A program made the position numbers and the translations under genes. This document shows positions 54,901 through 63,465 of a stretch of DNA of 64,000 bases, piece by piece (the stretch's first letter is position 1; each line of letters starts with the position of its first letter). This DNA is from JANOSH01 sp031415695. Lineage in GTDB: Bacteria; Actinomycetota; Acidimicrobiia; Acidimicrobiales; Ilumatobacteraceae. The DNA lies in contig JANOSH010000037.1 in assembly GCA_031415695.1 (NCBI GenBank), positions 62,001 through 126,000 of the forward strand, given 5' to 3'. The notes beneath the pieces were generated by a model. The model was not told the origin of the DNA, made no database searches, and saw nothing but the letters and a program-made list of their open reading frames with translations.

Positions 54901-55329
54901 CTATTCCTCCTTGGAGCCGAGCTCCGTATCCAACTTGGCGTCGAGCGCCTGTTCCAACCAGCTACAAATACCTTTGAGTGAACTTCCAGGCCCAAATACT
55001 TCGGCCACTCCGGTGGCCTTGAGCTCGGCGATGTCTCGTTCAGGAATAACTCCACCGCCAAAAATCATCACATCGCCGAGATCACGGGCGACAAGTTCGG
55101 CCTTGACACGCGGGAACAGCGTGTTATGCGCCCCACTCAACAACGACAGGCCAACAGCATCGACGTCTTCTTGCAACGCTGTTTCTGCGATTTGCTCGGG
55201 TGTTTGATGCAGGCCAGTGTAAATGACCTCGAACCCGGCGTCTCGCAGGGCTCGCGTGATGGTCTTGGCCCCGCGATCGTGCCCATCGAGACCCGGCTTG
55301 GCAACTACGACGCGATACACCCGCTTCAT
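54901..55329 (-). CDS. methylmalonyl-CoA mutase small subunit (B12-binding domain)
   Basis: 142 aa from ATG 55329. K-P-G-L-D-G-H-D-R-G contains the DxHxxG cobalamin motif (His17), followed by G-L-S-L-L-S-G-A-H and V-I-F-G-G-G-V-I-P conserved in split mutases. The large subunit is not in the window. Methylmalonyl-CoA mutase makes succinyl-CoA, the substrate of the SucCD enzyme encoded by the next two genes, so this is a propionate-to-succinate module. The frame is open to 55368, but the ATG gives the standard N-terminus. Confidence 0.88.
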   Translation of the reverse strand: MKRVYRVVVAKPGLDGHDRGAKTITRALRDAGFEVIYTGLHQTPEQIAETALQEDVDAVGLSLLSGAHNTLFPRVKAELVARDLGDVMIFGGGVIPERDIAELKATGVAEVFGPGSSLKGICSWLEQALDAKLDTELGSKEE

Positions 55330-55401
55330 TGAGGCCAGATCGTAGGGGCGCAGCACCCAAACAGCCAAGTAGTGATGAGCGTTAGATGCGATGATTCACC
55401 T

Positions 55402-55884
55402 ATGGCTCGTCGTTGGAAGTCTCCGCTCGGACAGGCTGTTGGCCCTGTCTTGGCTGGCATAGCGTTTATTGCGGTCTTGGGGCTTGGCCTGTGGGGAGCT
55501 GCATGGTTGAGCACCCGAGGGGAGGTCAGCGCCAACTTGACCACTGACGATCTGCTCAAAATATCGACCCGCGCCGCGCAAGTTGACATTTCCAAGAACG
55601 GGCCACGCCTGACCTACGTCGGTAAAAATCGTGGCTATATCTACGTCAATCATCTGGGAGCAGACGACGATCTGAACGGCTGGTTCGCGTTCGATGCCGT
55701 ACCTGCCAATCAACCCGAGCGATGCACCGCCGTGTGGCACCCAAGCGAGCGAGTATTTCGAAGCGACTGCGAACCAACGGTGTCGTACCCGGCTGACGGT
55801 ACGGGGCTGCGTCAGTATGAAGCCACCGCCAATGCCAATACCGGCCAGGTGATCGTCGACCTCAACACCCGAACAGCACCATGA
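55402..55884 (+). CDS. membrane-anchored extracytoplasmic protein of unknown function
   Basis: About 160 aa from ATG 55402. One N-terminal helix (V-L-A-G-I-A-F-I-A-V-L-G-L-G-L-W-G) and a soluble outer domain with two Cys (E-R-C-T-A-V-W and S-D-C-E-P). The end, C-T-A-V-W-H-P-S-E-R-V-F ... V-I-V-D-L, faintly recalls the frame of Rieske proteins, but the His ligands are absent. I do not assign a function. The methyltransferase starts 10 bases after it. Confidence 0.6.
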   Translation: MARRWKSPLGQAVGPVLAGIAFIAVLGLGLWGAAWLSTRGEVSANLTTDDLLKISTRAAQVDISKNGPRLTYVGKNRGYIYVNHLGADDDLNGWFAFDAVPANQPERCTAVWHPSERVFRSDCEPTVSYPADGTGLRQYEATANANTGQVIVDLNTRTAP

Positions 55885-55894
55885 AGGCGTCTCC

Positions 55895-56641
55895 GTGAAG
55901 GACTACGACATTTCCACCTATGGCGACCGCTTCGCCGACGTGTACGACGAGTGGTACGGCGACGGGGCCCAGCCGTACTCGAGCCCAACGACCGTGACAA
56001 TCAATTGTTTGGTCGATCTAGCCAACTCAGGCGCAGTTTTGGAGCTCGGAGTCGGCACCGGCCGAATTGCACTTGGCTTGGTCGGGCGCGTCGCTGGTAT
56101 TCATGGCATCGACAGCTCACCGCTGATGCTCGCCCAACTCGCCACCAAGCCCCTCGCTGAAGGTATCCACGTGACGGTCGGCGACATGGTCAACGACATG
56201 CCCGATGGGCCGTTTGACTTGATCGTCGTTGCTGCCAACACCCTTTTCAATCTCGATTCAGCCGAGCGACAAGGTTCCGCTTTTCTAGCCGCATCCCACC
56301 GGCTCAGGTCTGGAGGGCGGCTAGTCGTCGAAGCTTTCGTGCCCACCCCGAGACAAGTTGGTCAAGACGAGGTTTCGGTTCGAACGCTCGACGCCGACAC
56401 CGTGGTCTTGAGTGTTAGTCGAACCAACAGCGAGTCCCAGGTGTCAGAGCAGCAGCTCATCGAGTTCACGTCCGCCGGAATTCGGCTTCGCCCCACCCGC
56501 TTGCGCTGGTCGACACCGGAAGAACTCGATGTGATGGCAATCGCTGCAGGTCTGGTGATTGAGTATCGCTGGGCCGACTGGAACCGCACAGCTTTCCTAG
56601 CCTCTAGCGCACACCACGTCACGGTCTGGACCAAGCGCTGA
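55895..56641 (+). CDS. class I SAM-dependent methyltransferase
   Basis: 248 aa, GTG start. Motif I is L-E-L-G-V-G-T-G-R-I-A-L-G-L, followed by I-H-G-I-D-S-S-P and D-L-I-V-V-A-A-N-T (motif II). It is a paralogue of 2081-2809. Acceptor unknown. It lies 10 bases after the membrane-anchored protein gene. Confidence 0.8.
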   Translation: MKDYDISTYGDRFADVYDEWYGDGAQPYSSPTTVTINCLVDLANSGAVLELGVGTGRIALGLVGRVAGIHGIDSSPLMLAQLATKPLAEGIHVTVGDMVNDMPDGPFDLIVVAANTLFNLDSAERQGSAFLAASHRLRSGGRLVVEAFVPTPRQVGQDEVSVRTLDADTVVLSVSRTNSESQVSEQQLIEFTSAGIRLRPTRLRWSTPEELDVMAIAAGLVIEYRWADWNRTAFLASSAHHVTVWTKR

Positions 56642-56710
56642 CAACGTTGTCGTGACTTTTGCTAAAGGAAACGGCGCACTGCACTCATGGCGACATACAC
56701 TGTGTGAAGA

Positions 56711-57718
56711 ATGAGCCAGTTGCGCCTCAATCCCCTTAATGGGAAATGGGTCACGATCGTCGCCGAGCGCGGCGGTCGACCGACCGACTTTGCCCCGCGA
56801 GCCCGCGACGTAGAGCTCGGTCCCCGACGAGACTGCCCGTTCTGCCCAGGGCATCACGACGCAGAACCAGAGCCTGTTCTCGAGCGGTTGTCCGCCGACG
56901 GCAATTGGCAAGTGCTGGTATTTCCGAACAAGTATCCGGCGTTTTCTGGCACCGAACGCATGTCGGTGCGCAACCTTGGCCCAGTTCATGTGCAAGCGGC
57001 CGCAAGCGGGCTTCACGAGGTTCTGGTATTCACCCCTCGTCACGATTCGACGTGGGCAACGCTCGATGACGACGAAATCACCATTATCATGGCTGCACTG
57101 CGTGACCGTTTCGTCGCCCATTGCGAACTTCCGCATGTTCGCTACACCCAGGCCATCGTAAATCAGGGTCGCGAGGCAGGGGCATCGTTAGCACACCCGC
57201 ATGGCCAATTGCTCGGCACTCCGTTTGTGCCAGGTGAAATCCTCGACGAGGAACGGGCATTTGCCCGTTTCGAGGGCGGCTGCGTTTTGTGTACCACTAT
57301 CGCAGCCGAGGAATCCGACGAAAGCCGTGTGGTGTACTCCGACGACCACGTTATGGTCGTGTGCCCGTTCTGGAGCGGTGTGCCGTACGAGATGCTGGTT
57401 ATGCCCCGCTCGCATGCCGGGCACATTCCCGACTCGTCCGACGAAGAACTGTTCGGCGTAGGCCGAGGTATACGCAACGTGCTCAACAACCTCAACGGTT
57501 TGCTGGGCGACGTGGCCTACAACCTGGTTTTCCACACATCACCGCACCAACATCGTGATGGCCATTTCCACTGGCATGCTCACATCTTCCCGAAGCTCAG
57601 TACCGTCGCTGGGTTCGAACGGGGCACCGGCGTAATGATCAACATCACCCCGCCCGAGGCGGCAGCCGAGCAGATGAATCACATCGCCACTCAGCGCATC
57701 GGGGCAACTGCCTCCTAA
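56711..57718 (+). CDS. galT: galactose-1-phosphate uridylyltransferase
   Basis: 335 aa. The active-site H-P-H-G-Q (162-166; His164 is the nucleophile) and H-W-H-A-H-I-F-P-K are present, plus the zinc-binding C-P-F-C and later G-C-V-L-C. It transfers UMP from UDP-glucose to galactose-1-phosphate in the Leloir pathway; related bacterial enzymes may use other sugar phosphates. No galK or galE is adjacent. A possible -10 box TACACT lies at 56696-56701. The SRPBCC gene follows directly after its stop. Confidence 0.85.
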   Translation: MSQLRLNPLNGKWVTIVAERGGRPTDFAPRARDVELGPRRDCPFCPGHHDAEPEPVLERLSADGNWQVLVFPNKYPAFSGTERMSVRNLGPVHVQAAASGLHEVLVFTPRHDSTWATLDDDEITIIMAALRDRFVAHCELPHVRYTQAIVNQGREAGASLAHPHGQLLGTPFVPGEILDEERAFARFEGGCVLCTTIAAEESDESRVVYSDDHVMVVCPFWSGVPYEMLVMPRSHAGHIPDSSDEELFGVGRGIRNVLNNLNGLLGDVAYNLVFHTSPHQHRDGHFHWHAHIFPKLSTVAGFERGTGVMINITPPEAAAEQMNHIATQRIGATAS

Positions 57719-58171
57719 GTGGCCACCCCAATTCGGGTCTCGATTGAGATCAATGCCACACCCGATGACGTGTGGGCCGTGCTTGAACCGATTGAGCGGC
57801 ACATCGACTGGATGGCCGACGCCGAATCGATCACATTCACATCGCAAACGAATCGCGGTGTGGGTACATCGTTCATTTGCGTCACCAAGGTTGGGCCGAT
57901 TCGCCTCAACGATGTCATGCGCATCACTGAATGGTCGCCAGGATCAAGAATGGGGGTCAGCCACCATGGCATTGTCACCGGGTCCGGCCGCTTCATTTTG
58001 ACCCCAGGAAGTCGTCCGGGAACCACAAACTTCACCTGGGATGAAGCGCTGTCATTTCCGTGGTGGCTTGGCGGACCCATCGCCGGCTGGCTTGGAGGGC
58101 AGATTGTCCTACGCGCAATCTGGCGAAAAAATCTGCGTCGCCTCAAGATCCTCATCGAACGCTCCGGGTGA
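57719..58171 (+). CDS. SRPBCC-fold (polyketide cyclase/dehydrase-like) protein
   Basis: 150 aa. GTG start abuts the galT stop. I-E-I-N-A-T-P-D-D-V-W-A-V-L-E is the usual SRPBCC opening, followed by alternating strands and a final helix with A-I-W-R-K-N-L-R-R-L. Such proteins bind hydrophobic ligands. Function not known; expression is coupled to galT. Confidence 0.72.
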   Translation: MATPIRVSIEINATPDDVWAVLEPIERHIDWMADAESITFTSQTNRGVGTSFICVTKVGPIRLNDVMRITEWSPGSRMGVSHHGIVTGSGRFILTPGSRPGTTNFTWDEALSFPWWLGGPIAGWLGGQIVLRAIWRKNLRRLKILIERSG

Positions 58172-58254
58172 CAGTTCTTGTGGCCTAGTCCACGGGAACA
58201 ATTGATTCAATCGGCAGGGATGTCACTAAAAGTATTCACCTGCACACTGATTGT

Positions 58255-58902
58255 ATGAACCGTCGAGCAGTCGCCAAAGGTGCCAGCACCCTGCTCCTAA
58301 CACTCGGCATTCTTGGCCTCAGCGCGTGTGAGATTCCGGGCCAAGCCACACCTCCAACGACCGTAGCCGAGCGGAAAGTCGAACAGCTCACACGAGGCGA
58401 CGGCCAAGCCTTTTGTAATGCCTTCGGCCAAGCCGGACGAATAGCGGCCGCAGCACGAGGAGCGGGCGTAGGCGACTCGGTCATCTCCGCCAAGAATGAA
58501 ATCCTGTCGAGCGCAGCCATGGTGGGACCGCTGCTGCTACTTGCTGAATCAGCACCGGTCGAGTCGGCAGGTGGCGTCGAACGATGGACCACCCGGAACA
58601 ACCGAGCCCTTGGCGCACTACGACAAGCCGGAGCCGACACCACCATCGAGGCCAACCTCGCCCAAAAGGTCGGCGACCTTGCACTCGGGACCAGCGGCAT
58701 CGGTTCTATCGTCGATCCGACCACCGTTGGGCTCAACGATGATCGTCTCACAGCTACCGCCACGAGCTTCCTACGCGCAGAAGGGCCCTTCGACCGAGTC
58801 GCCCCCGAGATCAATCAGCAACTCGGTGGCCAGTTCAGCAGTCGAGCTCGCGAAAGCGCCCTACGCGAATTTCCGTGTCTAGCCGCCCTCGACACCACGT
58901 GA
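58255..58902 (+). CDS. putative lipoprotein of unknown function
   Basis: 215 aa. The signal peptide ends in L-G-L-S-A-C (lipobox Cys25). The mature part is Ala-rich and helical with few motifs, and has a second Cys pair (F-C-N-A-F and F-P-C-L-A). No family recognised. Convergent with the GH57 gene, 16 bases from its end. Confidence 0.6.
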   Translation: MNRRAVAKGASTLLLTLGILGLSACEIPGQATPPTTVAERKVEQLTRGDGQAFCNAFGQAGRIAAAARGAGVGDSVISAKNEILSSAAMVGPLLLLAESAPVESAGGVERWTTRNNRALGALRQAGADTTIEANLAQKVGDLALGTSGIGSIVDPTTVGLNDDRLTATATSFLRAEGPFDRVAPEINQQLGGQFSSRARESALREFPCLAALDTT

Positions 58903-58917
58903 GGCTTAGAGCGCGCC

Positions 58918-60573
58918 TTAGAAACGACGCAGCTCGCCAGTAGCTAGTCCTAGCGCTCGGCCAAACTCATCGAGTGTTGACGCGACCGAACGGTCGACAA
59001 GGGCTTCGAAAACTGTCTCTTGCGCCGACGAAATCTCGGCAGGGGACGCCGACGACACCCATGCAAGAGCCTCCCGGACAGCACCGTCCTCACCAGTCAC
59101 TGCACGGTCAATGATCCCGAGGGCACGCGAACGTTGATCGTCTGCCACGCTAGATGCCACCGATGCAGGCATCGGCGCATTACGGTAGGCGCGATCCCAG
59201 ACTTGGGCTCCTGTTCCTTCGTTCGGATCGTTACTTGTGACCATTGCCAGATGGTCGAACAACGCTTGATACCCAGCGTCAGCAGCATCACCGTGCCCGA
59301 GCGCTGTCAGGACATGCAAGCAACGGGCGGCGTGCTTAAGAACGAGCACCGTTTCTAGTCGGGCAATGTCGTCGAAGAACCAGGCGCAGCTTGTGTACAT
59401 AGCCAAGGCATGGCATTGCATCTGCAAAAGTTGGTGCGCAACATCGCTCGACCCGCCCTCACAAAGATGCCGAACCATGAACGCATCGAGGGTCTCAGTA
59501 CCCAAGATCACAGCGATATAGGCATCACGAGCCGCCCACGGATCAACGAGGTGGCACCGACCAAACTGTTCGAATACACGAGCAACAACAGCCCGAACAG
59601 CGTCGAGACCGTGGCGAAGCGGCGCTCGCCACGACAGGTCGGCGTGCTCAAAGTCTCCGTTTCTACAGCCACAGTCACTCTGCCAACGGCCGAGCCCATG
59701 AGCACAGCTCCAAGCGCTGGGAACAACGGCGACAACCGGCAGGTCGACTCCCGCACGCTTCTCCAGCCACACCTCGAGTGACCCGGTATGTAGGCCTGCT
59801 CTCGGCGCTGCGACGCCGAGCGCATAGGCCATAGTCCGCTCGGTATGACGATGATGATGCCCGAACGTCTCGCCATCAGTCGCAACCATCGCCAAGCCGA
59901 GTTCGCTATTGTGGGCAACGGCGGTAGCGCGTCGGATGAACTCGCTAGCTGACCCATCCAACACACCAAACGCCACATCGTGACTGAGCGAACCATTGGC
60001 GACAACCAACGTGAGGTCGCCGATACGACCAACATTGACCGAACCACCGTCCACAACTTGGTGCGGCATAACAAGGGTGAAGTCAAAACCCTCGGCAGCA
60101 ACGTCGGCGGCGGTCTGGACATCAATCGCTGTTTCCGGCAACCAGATTCCGGCTGGCTCACGCCCAAACCGATACACAAAATCGGCGCGACCCCACCGCA
60201 GTTCGGTGAGTCGGTCGACCGGATCAGACAGAGGCAGGATCACGTGGTGATAGGGCTGCGCCACAGCCGTGCGACTCGTTCGATCACCCGCGACCATTCG
60301 GGCCAGAACATCAGGCGCAAAGTCTTCAAGCCACTGCGTGAGGGTGGGGCCGACATCAAAACTCATCAACCCGTAGTTATTGACGATGGAAACAATACGA
60401 CCCTGCTCATTGAGCACGCGAGCCCAGCCGTTGGGCCGATAGCTCTCGGCAGTGATCCGCTCGTTCCAGTCGTGATACGGGGCAGCAGTTGGCTCGACTG
60501 GCACGGCACCCGTGTACGGATCCTCGCGGGGCGGCTGGTAGTAGTGCCCATGAACAACAAGAAAGTCGCTCAC
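58918..60573 (-). CDS. GH57-family glycoside hydrolase-like protein (DUF3536 type)
   Basis: 551 aa from GTG 60573. V-V-H-G-H-Y-Y-Q-P-P is GH57 motif 1. G-I-W-L-P-E-T-A (motif 3 region) and V-A-T-D-G-E-T-F-G-H-H-H (motif 4 with the Asp/Glu pair) follow, then a helical C-terminal domain. GH57 proteins act on alpha-glucans, for example amylases and branching enzymes. The start overlaps the azlD stop (GTGA), so it is translated with azlCD; an ATG at 60594 is an alternative. A glgB-like gene lies upstream on the same strand. Confidence 0.82.
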   Translation of the reverse strand: MSDFLVVHGHYYQPPREDPYTGAVPVEPTAAPYHDWNERITAESYRPNGWARVLNEQGRIVSIVNNYGLMSFDVGPTLTQWLEDFAPDVLARMVAGDRTSRTAVAQPYHHVILPLSDPVDRLTELRWGRADFVYRFGREPAGIWLPETAIDVQTAADVAAEGFDFTLVMPHQVVDGGSVNVGRIGDLTLVVANGSLSHDVAFGVLDGSASEFIRRATAVAHNSELGLAMVATDGETFGHHHRHTERTMAYALGVAAPRAGLHTGSLEVWLEKRAGVDLPVVAVVPSAWSCAHGLGRWQSDCGCRNGDFEHADLSWRAPLRHGLDAVRAVVARVFEQFGRCHLVDPWAARDAYIAVILGTETLDAFMVRHLCEGGSSDVAHQLLQMQCHALAMYTSCAWFFDDIARLETVLVLKHAARCLHVLTALGHGDAADAGYQALFDHLAMVTSNDPNEGTGAQVWDRAYRNAPMPASVASSVADDQRSRALGIIDRAVTGEDGAVREALAWVSSASPAEISSAQETVFEALVDRSVASTLDEFGRALGLATGELRRF

Positions 60574-60878
60574 ACGCCCACCCACCGCCGCCATGCTGCG
60601 GTCGACACCGCACCCAGAACGACTACGACAAAGAACGGTGCTTTGCGCCAGACGGCAACACCAGCAACCACAAGCCCCACGACGCGAGCATCGAGAACCA
60701 AACGCTGCCCAATCGCCACCGTATTTATCGCAATGAGCGCAGCCACCAGCGCCGCCGGCAAGAGGTCCAAACAACTGGTCACCAATCGTGGTAGTGGTCT
60801 ATCTCCGATCGCAACAAGCCCAAGCACCTTGAAAGCGTAGGCTCCACCAGCCAGAAGCAGCAGTGATGTCCAACTCAT
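60570..60878 (-). CDS. azlD: AzlD-family branched-chain amino acid exporter subunit
   Basis: 102 aa with three to four hydrophobic segments. Y-A-F-K-V-L-G-L and L-L-P-A-A-L-V-A-A-L fit AzlD. Its start overlaps the azlC stop by 4 bases. AzlCD pairs export branched-chain amino acids or analogues. Confidence 0.82.
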   Translation of the reverse strand: MSWTSLLLLAGGAYAFKVLGLVAIGDRPLPRLVTSCLDLLPAALVAALIAINTVAIGQRLVLDARVVGLVVAGVAVWRKAPFFVVVVLGAVSTAAWRRWVGV

Positions 60879-61531
60879 ACCCGTGTACTCAGCCCAACGA
60901 GCGCAGCGAGTGCCGCGCACAAAATGGGCAAACCGGCCGGCAAAAACGGGGTGAACACAACAGCGATGCCGGCCCCGAGCACTGCCGCTGCCTTTCCACC
61001 GACTTTTGCGAGGTGCGGGCCCAATAGCGCCAGGAAGCTCGCCGGGAACGCCGCGTCGAGACCGTACACCGACGGATCCCCCAAGAGCCCGCCTCCGAGC
61101 GCCCCGACCAACGTACCCAGGTTCCAAAAGACGAAAACGGCGCCGCCGGTCATCCAAAATGCCTGCGTTTGGGCGTCGGGGTCGGCCTGTGCGGTGGCCA
61201 TTGCCGTCGATTCGTCGATAACCAACTGGGCTGCCAACAGCCGAAGCGGAAGCCGACCGCGCAATGTACGCGACATTGCCAAGCCATACACACCGTTACG
61301 AGAGGCGAGCAACAAGGCCGATCCAATTGCCGCGAACGGGGATCCACCCGACGCCACCACGCCAACGGCGGCAAATTGCGACGCCCCCGTAAAGACGAGC
61401 AGGCTCATGGCCACCGCTTTGGAAACCGATAGCCCGCCCGTAACGGCGAACAGCCCAAAAGTGGCACCAAACACTCCGACCGTCGCGCCGAGAAGCACTG
61501 AGGCCGTCGTGATCTCTCGTTGAATCTGCAC
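60875..61531 (-). CDS. azlC: AzlC-family branched-chain amino acid exporter
   Basis: 218 aa, about seven hydrophobic segments. F-T-G-A-S-Q-F-A-A-V-G and L-L-A-S-R-N-G-V-Y-G-L are the AzlC signature. First gene of an azlC-azlD-GH57 unit in which all junctions overlap by 3-4 bases. Confidence 0.87.
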   Translation of the reverse strand: MQIQREITTASVLLGATVGVFGATFGLFAVTGGLSVSKAVAMSLLVFTGASQFAAVGVVASGGSPFAAIGSALLLASRNGVYGLAMSRTLRGRLPLRLLAAQLVIDESTAMATAQADPDAQTQAFWMTGGAVFVFWNLGTLVGALGGGLLGDPSVYGLDAAFPASFLALLGPHLAKVGGKAAAVLGAGIAVVFTPFLPAGLPILCAALAALVGLSTRV

Positions 61532-61593
61532 CGTAGCTTTCTAGCTTGCCTTCGGCGTCGCTTGCTCGCTCCCGCTCGCTTAACGCTCCGCCA

Positions 61594-63411
61594 CTAGCGG
61601 CCCGAGCCGATCCAAAGCACAGTATTTGGTGGGATCGTCAGCAGCGCACTGCATGGTTGGCCTTGCCATGGCTCGGGTTTAGCCATCGCGGTAGTGGCCC
61701 GTTCTTGGCCCGCTCCCCAAAAGCGGGTGCTATCGGTGTTGAGCAGAATGCTCCAACTTCCCGGCCACGCAAGGCCCAAGCGGTAACCGGTGACCGTGCT
61801 CCAGGAGAAGTTCGCCACACAGGCAACAGCCTGGCTTCGGGTGGCCGACCATCGCATAAAGGCAGCTACCGACTGTTCGGCATTGCGTTCGTCGAGCCAT
61901 TGGAAACCGTCACGTTCGTCGTCGAGTTCCCACAGCGACTCGGCGATGGTGGCAGTGCGGTTCATGAGCCGTACGAGGTCCGAGATGCCCTTATTCGGAG
62001 GAAGGGTCGCCAACTCCCAGTTCAGCGGACGATCTGGGGCACCTTCGCCAACCGCGGCAAACTCGGTGCCAGCCGTGACAAGCTTCGCGCCTGGAAACGC
62101 CCACATCCACGCCAGCAGCGCCCGGAGGTTGGCGAACTGGCCCACCTCGTCGCCGTACATTCGAGTAACGATCGACCCTGATCCGAGAAGTGCTTCACTT
62201 TGCGGGATGGTCAGGACCGAGCGCTCGTTGTATGCGGTTTGCAGGCTCGAAGTGAGTCGGTCGTGAGCGTGAAGGCGCTGCTCACCAGGCATGCCAAAGT
62301 ACTCGACCATTTTGTTCATCCAGCCCAAATTCCACTTGTGGGTGAATCCAAGACCTCCACGCGGCACGCTACTGGTGACGTTTGGCCACGCCGTCGATTC
62401 CTCCGCAATCATCATCACGCCGGGATACCTGTCGGCTACCGCCGAATTGAGGGTCCGCAGAAACTGTGCGCCTGTGTTACCGGGACCGCTCTCGTGGAGA
62501 ATCTTGGACACCGAGTCGATGCGTAGCCCGTCGACGTGGAACTCGTCTACCCACCACAATGCGCTGCTTATGAGAAACGACCGCACTTCGGGTGTACCGA
62601 TGGCGAATCCGGTCGAGCTGAGGCTGTCCGAATCAGCCGGAGTCTCGTACGTATCAGCGCCATCGAAACGGGCAAACGCCCATTCCTCATCGGGGAAATA
62701 CGAGGGGCTCCAATCGAGAATCACGCCGATCCCCGACTGATGCAGCACATCGACAAAGTTCCGAAAGTCGTCGGGCTCCCCGAATCGCGCCGCAGGCGCA
62801 AAGAAGCCAAAGAATTCCGAACCCCAGCCCGTAGGCGCGTGCTCCATTACCGGACGTAGCTCCACATGGGTGAAGCCCATCTGGACGACATAGGTCGACA
62901 GAGCCTCGCCTATGGCCCGATAACTTCGCAGGTCCGAACGCCAGGTGCCGAGATGCACCTCGTAGATGCGTAAGGCGTTTCGATCGGATGCCGCCAAGCT
63001 GCGATTGCCCATCCAACCTGAATCGCCCCACCGGTAGTTGTTGGCTGAAACGACGCTGGCGGAGGCCGGCGGATTTTCGGCCGAGCGAGCCATGGGGTCG
63101 GCTCGCAAATACCGGCCACCGTAGGCGTCGTAGATCTCGAATTTGTACGGCGTGCCGTGGCCAACGCCACCCACAAACCCCGCCCAGATACCATTACCTT
63201 GGGAGTGCAAGGGACTGCTCGGCCCGTACCAACTATTCCAATCACCAGCAACGCTGACCGTATGAGCGTTGGGGGCCCAGACAACGAAGCGGGTGCCGCC
63301 CAGTTCGGCGAAGGCACCAAGTAGGTCCCAAAGACGGAAATGTTCACCCTTGGCGAAGAGGGCAACGTCCCGCCGCTCAACCTGTGCTGCGGAGTCAGGC
63401 TGAACGAACAT
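61594..63411 (-). CDS. 1,4-alpha-glucan branching enzyme homologue with altered active site
   Basis: 605 aa from ATG 63411 (a GTG directly upstream at 63414). It has the CBM48 domain (F-V-V-W-A-P-N-A), then the GH13 barrel of GlgB with the specific text T-H-V-E-L-R-P-V-M-E-H, E-S-T-A-W-P, G-L-G-F-T-H-K-W-N-L-G-W-M and F-A-N-L-R-A-L-L-A-W-M-W. The nucleophile Asp299 (G-L-R-I-D-S) and Glu337 (I-A-E-E-S-T) are kept, but the third catalytic motif S-H-D-E reads P-Q-S-E (Gln404, Ser405), and the conserved region-I His is Tyr (D-W-S-P-S-Y-F). Activity is doubtful; a regulatory or glucan-binding role is possible. Confidence 0.8.
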   Translation of the reverse strand: MFVQPDSAAQVERRDVALFAKGEHFRLWDLLGAFAELGGTRFVVWAPNAHTVSVAGDWNSWYGPSSPLHSQGNGIWAGFVGGVGHGTPYKFEIYDAYGGRYLRADPMARSAENPPASASVVSANNYRWGDSGWMGNRSLAASDRNALRIYEVHLGTWRSDLRSYRAIGEALSTYVVQMGFTHVELRPVMEHAPTGWGSEFFGFFAPAARFGEPDDFRNFVDVLHQSGIGVILDWSPSYFPDEEWAFARFDGADTYETPADSDSLSSTGFAIGTPEVRSFLISSALWWVDEFHVDGLRIDSVSKILHESGPGNTGAQFLRTLNSAVADRYPGVMMIAEESTAWPNVTSSVPRGGLGFTHKWNLGWMNKMVEYFGMPGEQRLHAHDRLTSSLQTAYNERSVLTIPQSEALLGSGSIVTRMYGDEVGQFANLRALLAWMWAFPGAKLVTAGTEFAAVGEGAPDRPLNWELATLPPNKGISDLVRLMNRTATIAESLWELDDERDGFQWLDERNAEQSVAAFMRWSATRSQAVACVANFSWSTVTGYRLGLAWPGSWSILLNTDSTRFWGAGQERATTAMAKPEPWQGQPCSALLTIPPNTVLWIGSGR

Positions 63412-63418
63412 CACCCTT

Positions 63419-63433
63419 GAGGCTAGGAGCCTC
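63419..63433. other. small hairpin between hydrolase and glgB-like genes
   Basis: GAGGCT, a 3-base loop and AGCCTC form a 6-bp perfect stem 7 bases before the glgB-like start. It may be a weak terminator for the alpha/beta hydrolase gene. Confidence 0.35.
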
Positions 63434-63465
63434 GACCTCGAAACAACACTGGGCCTAGGAACCCT

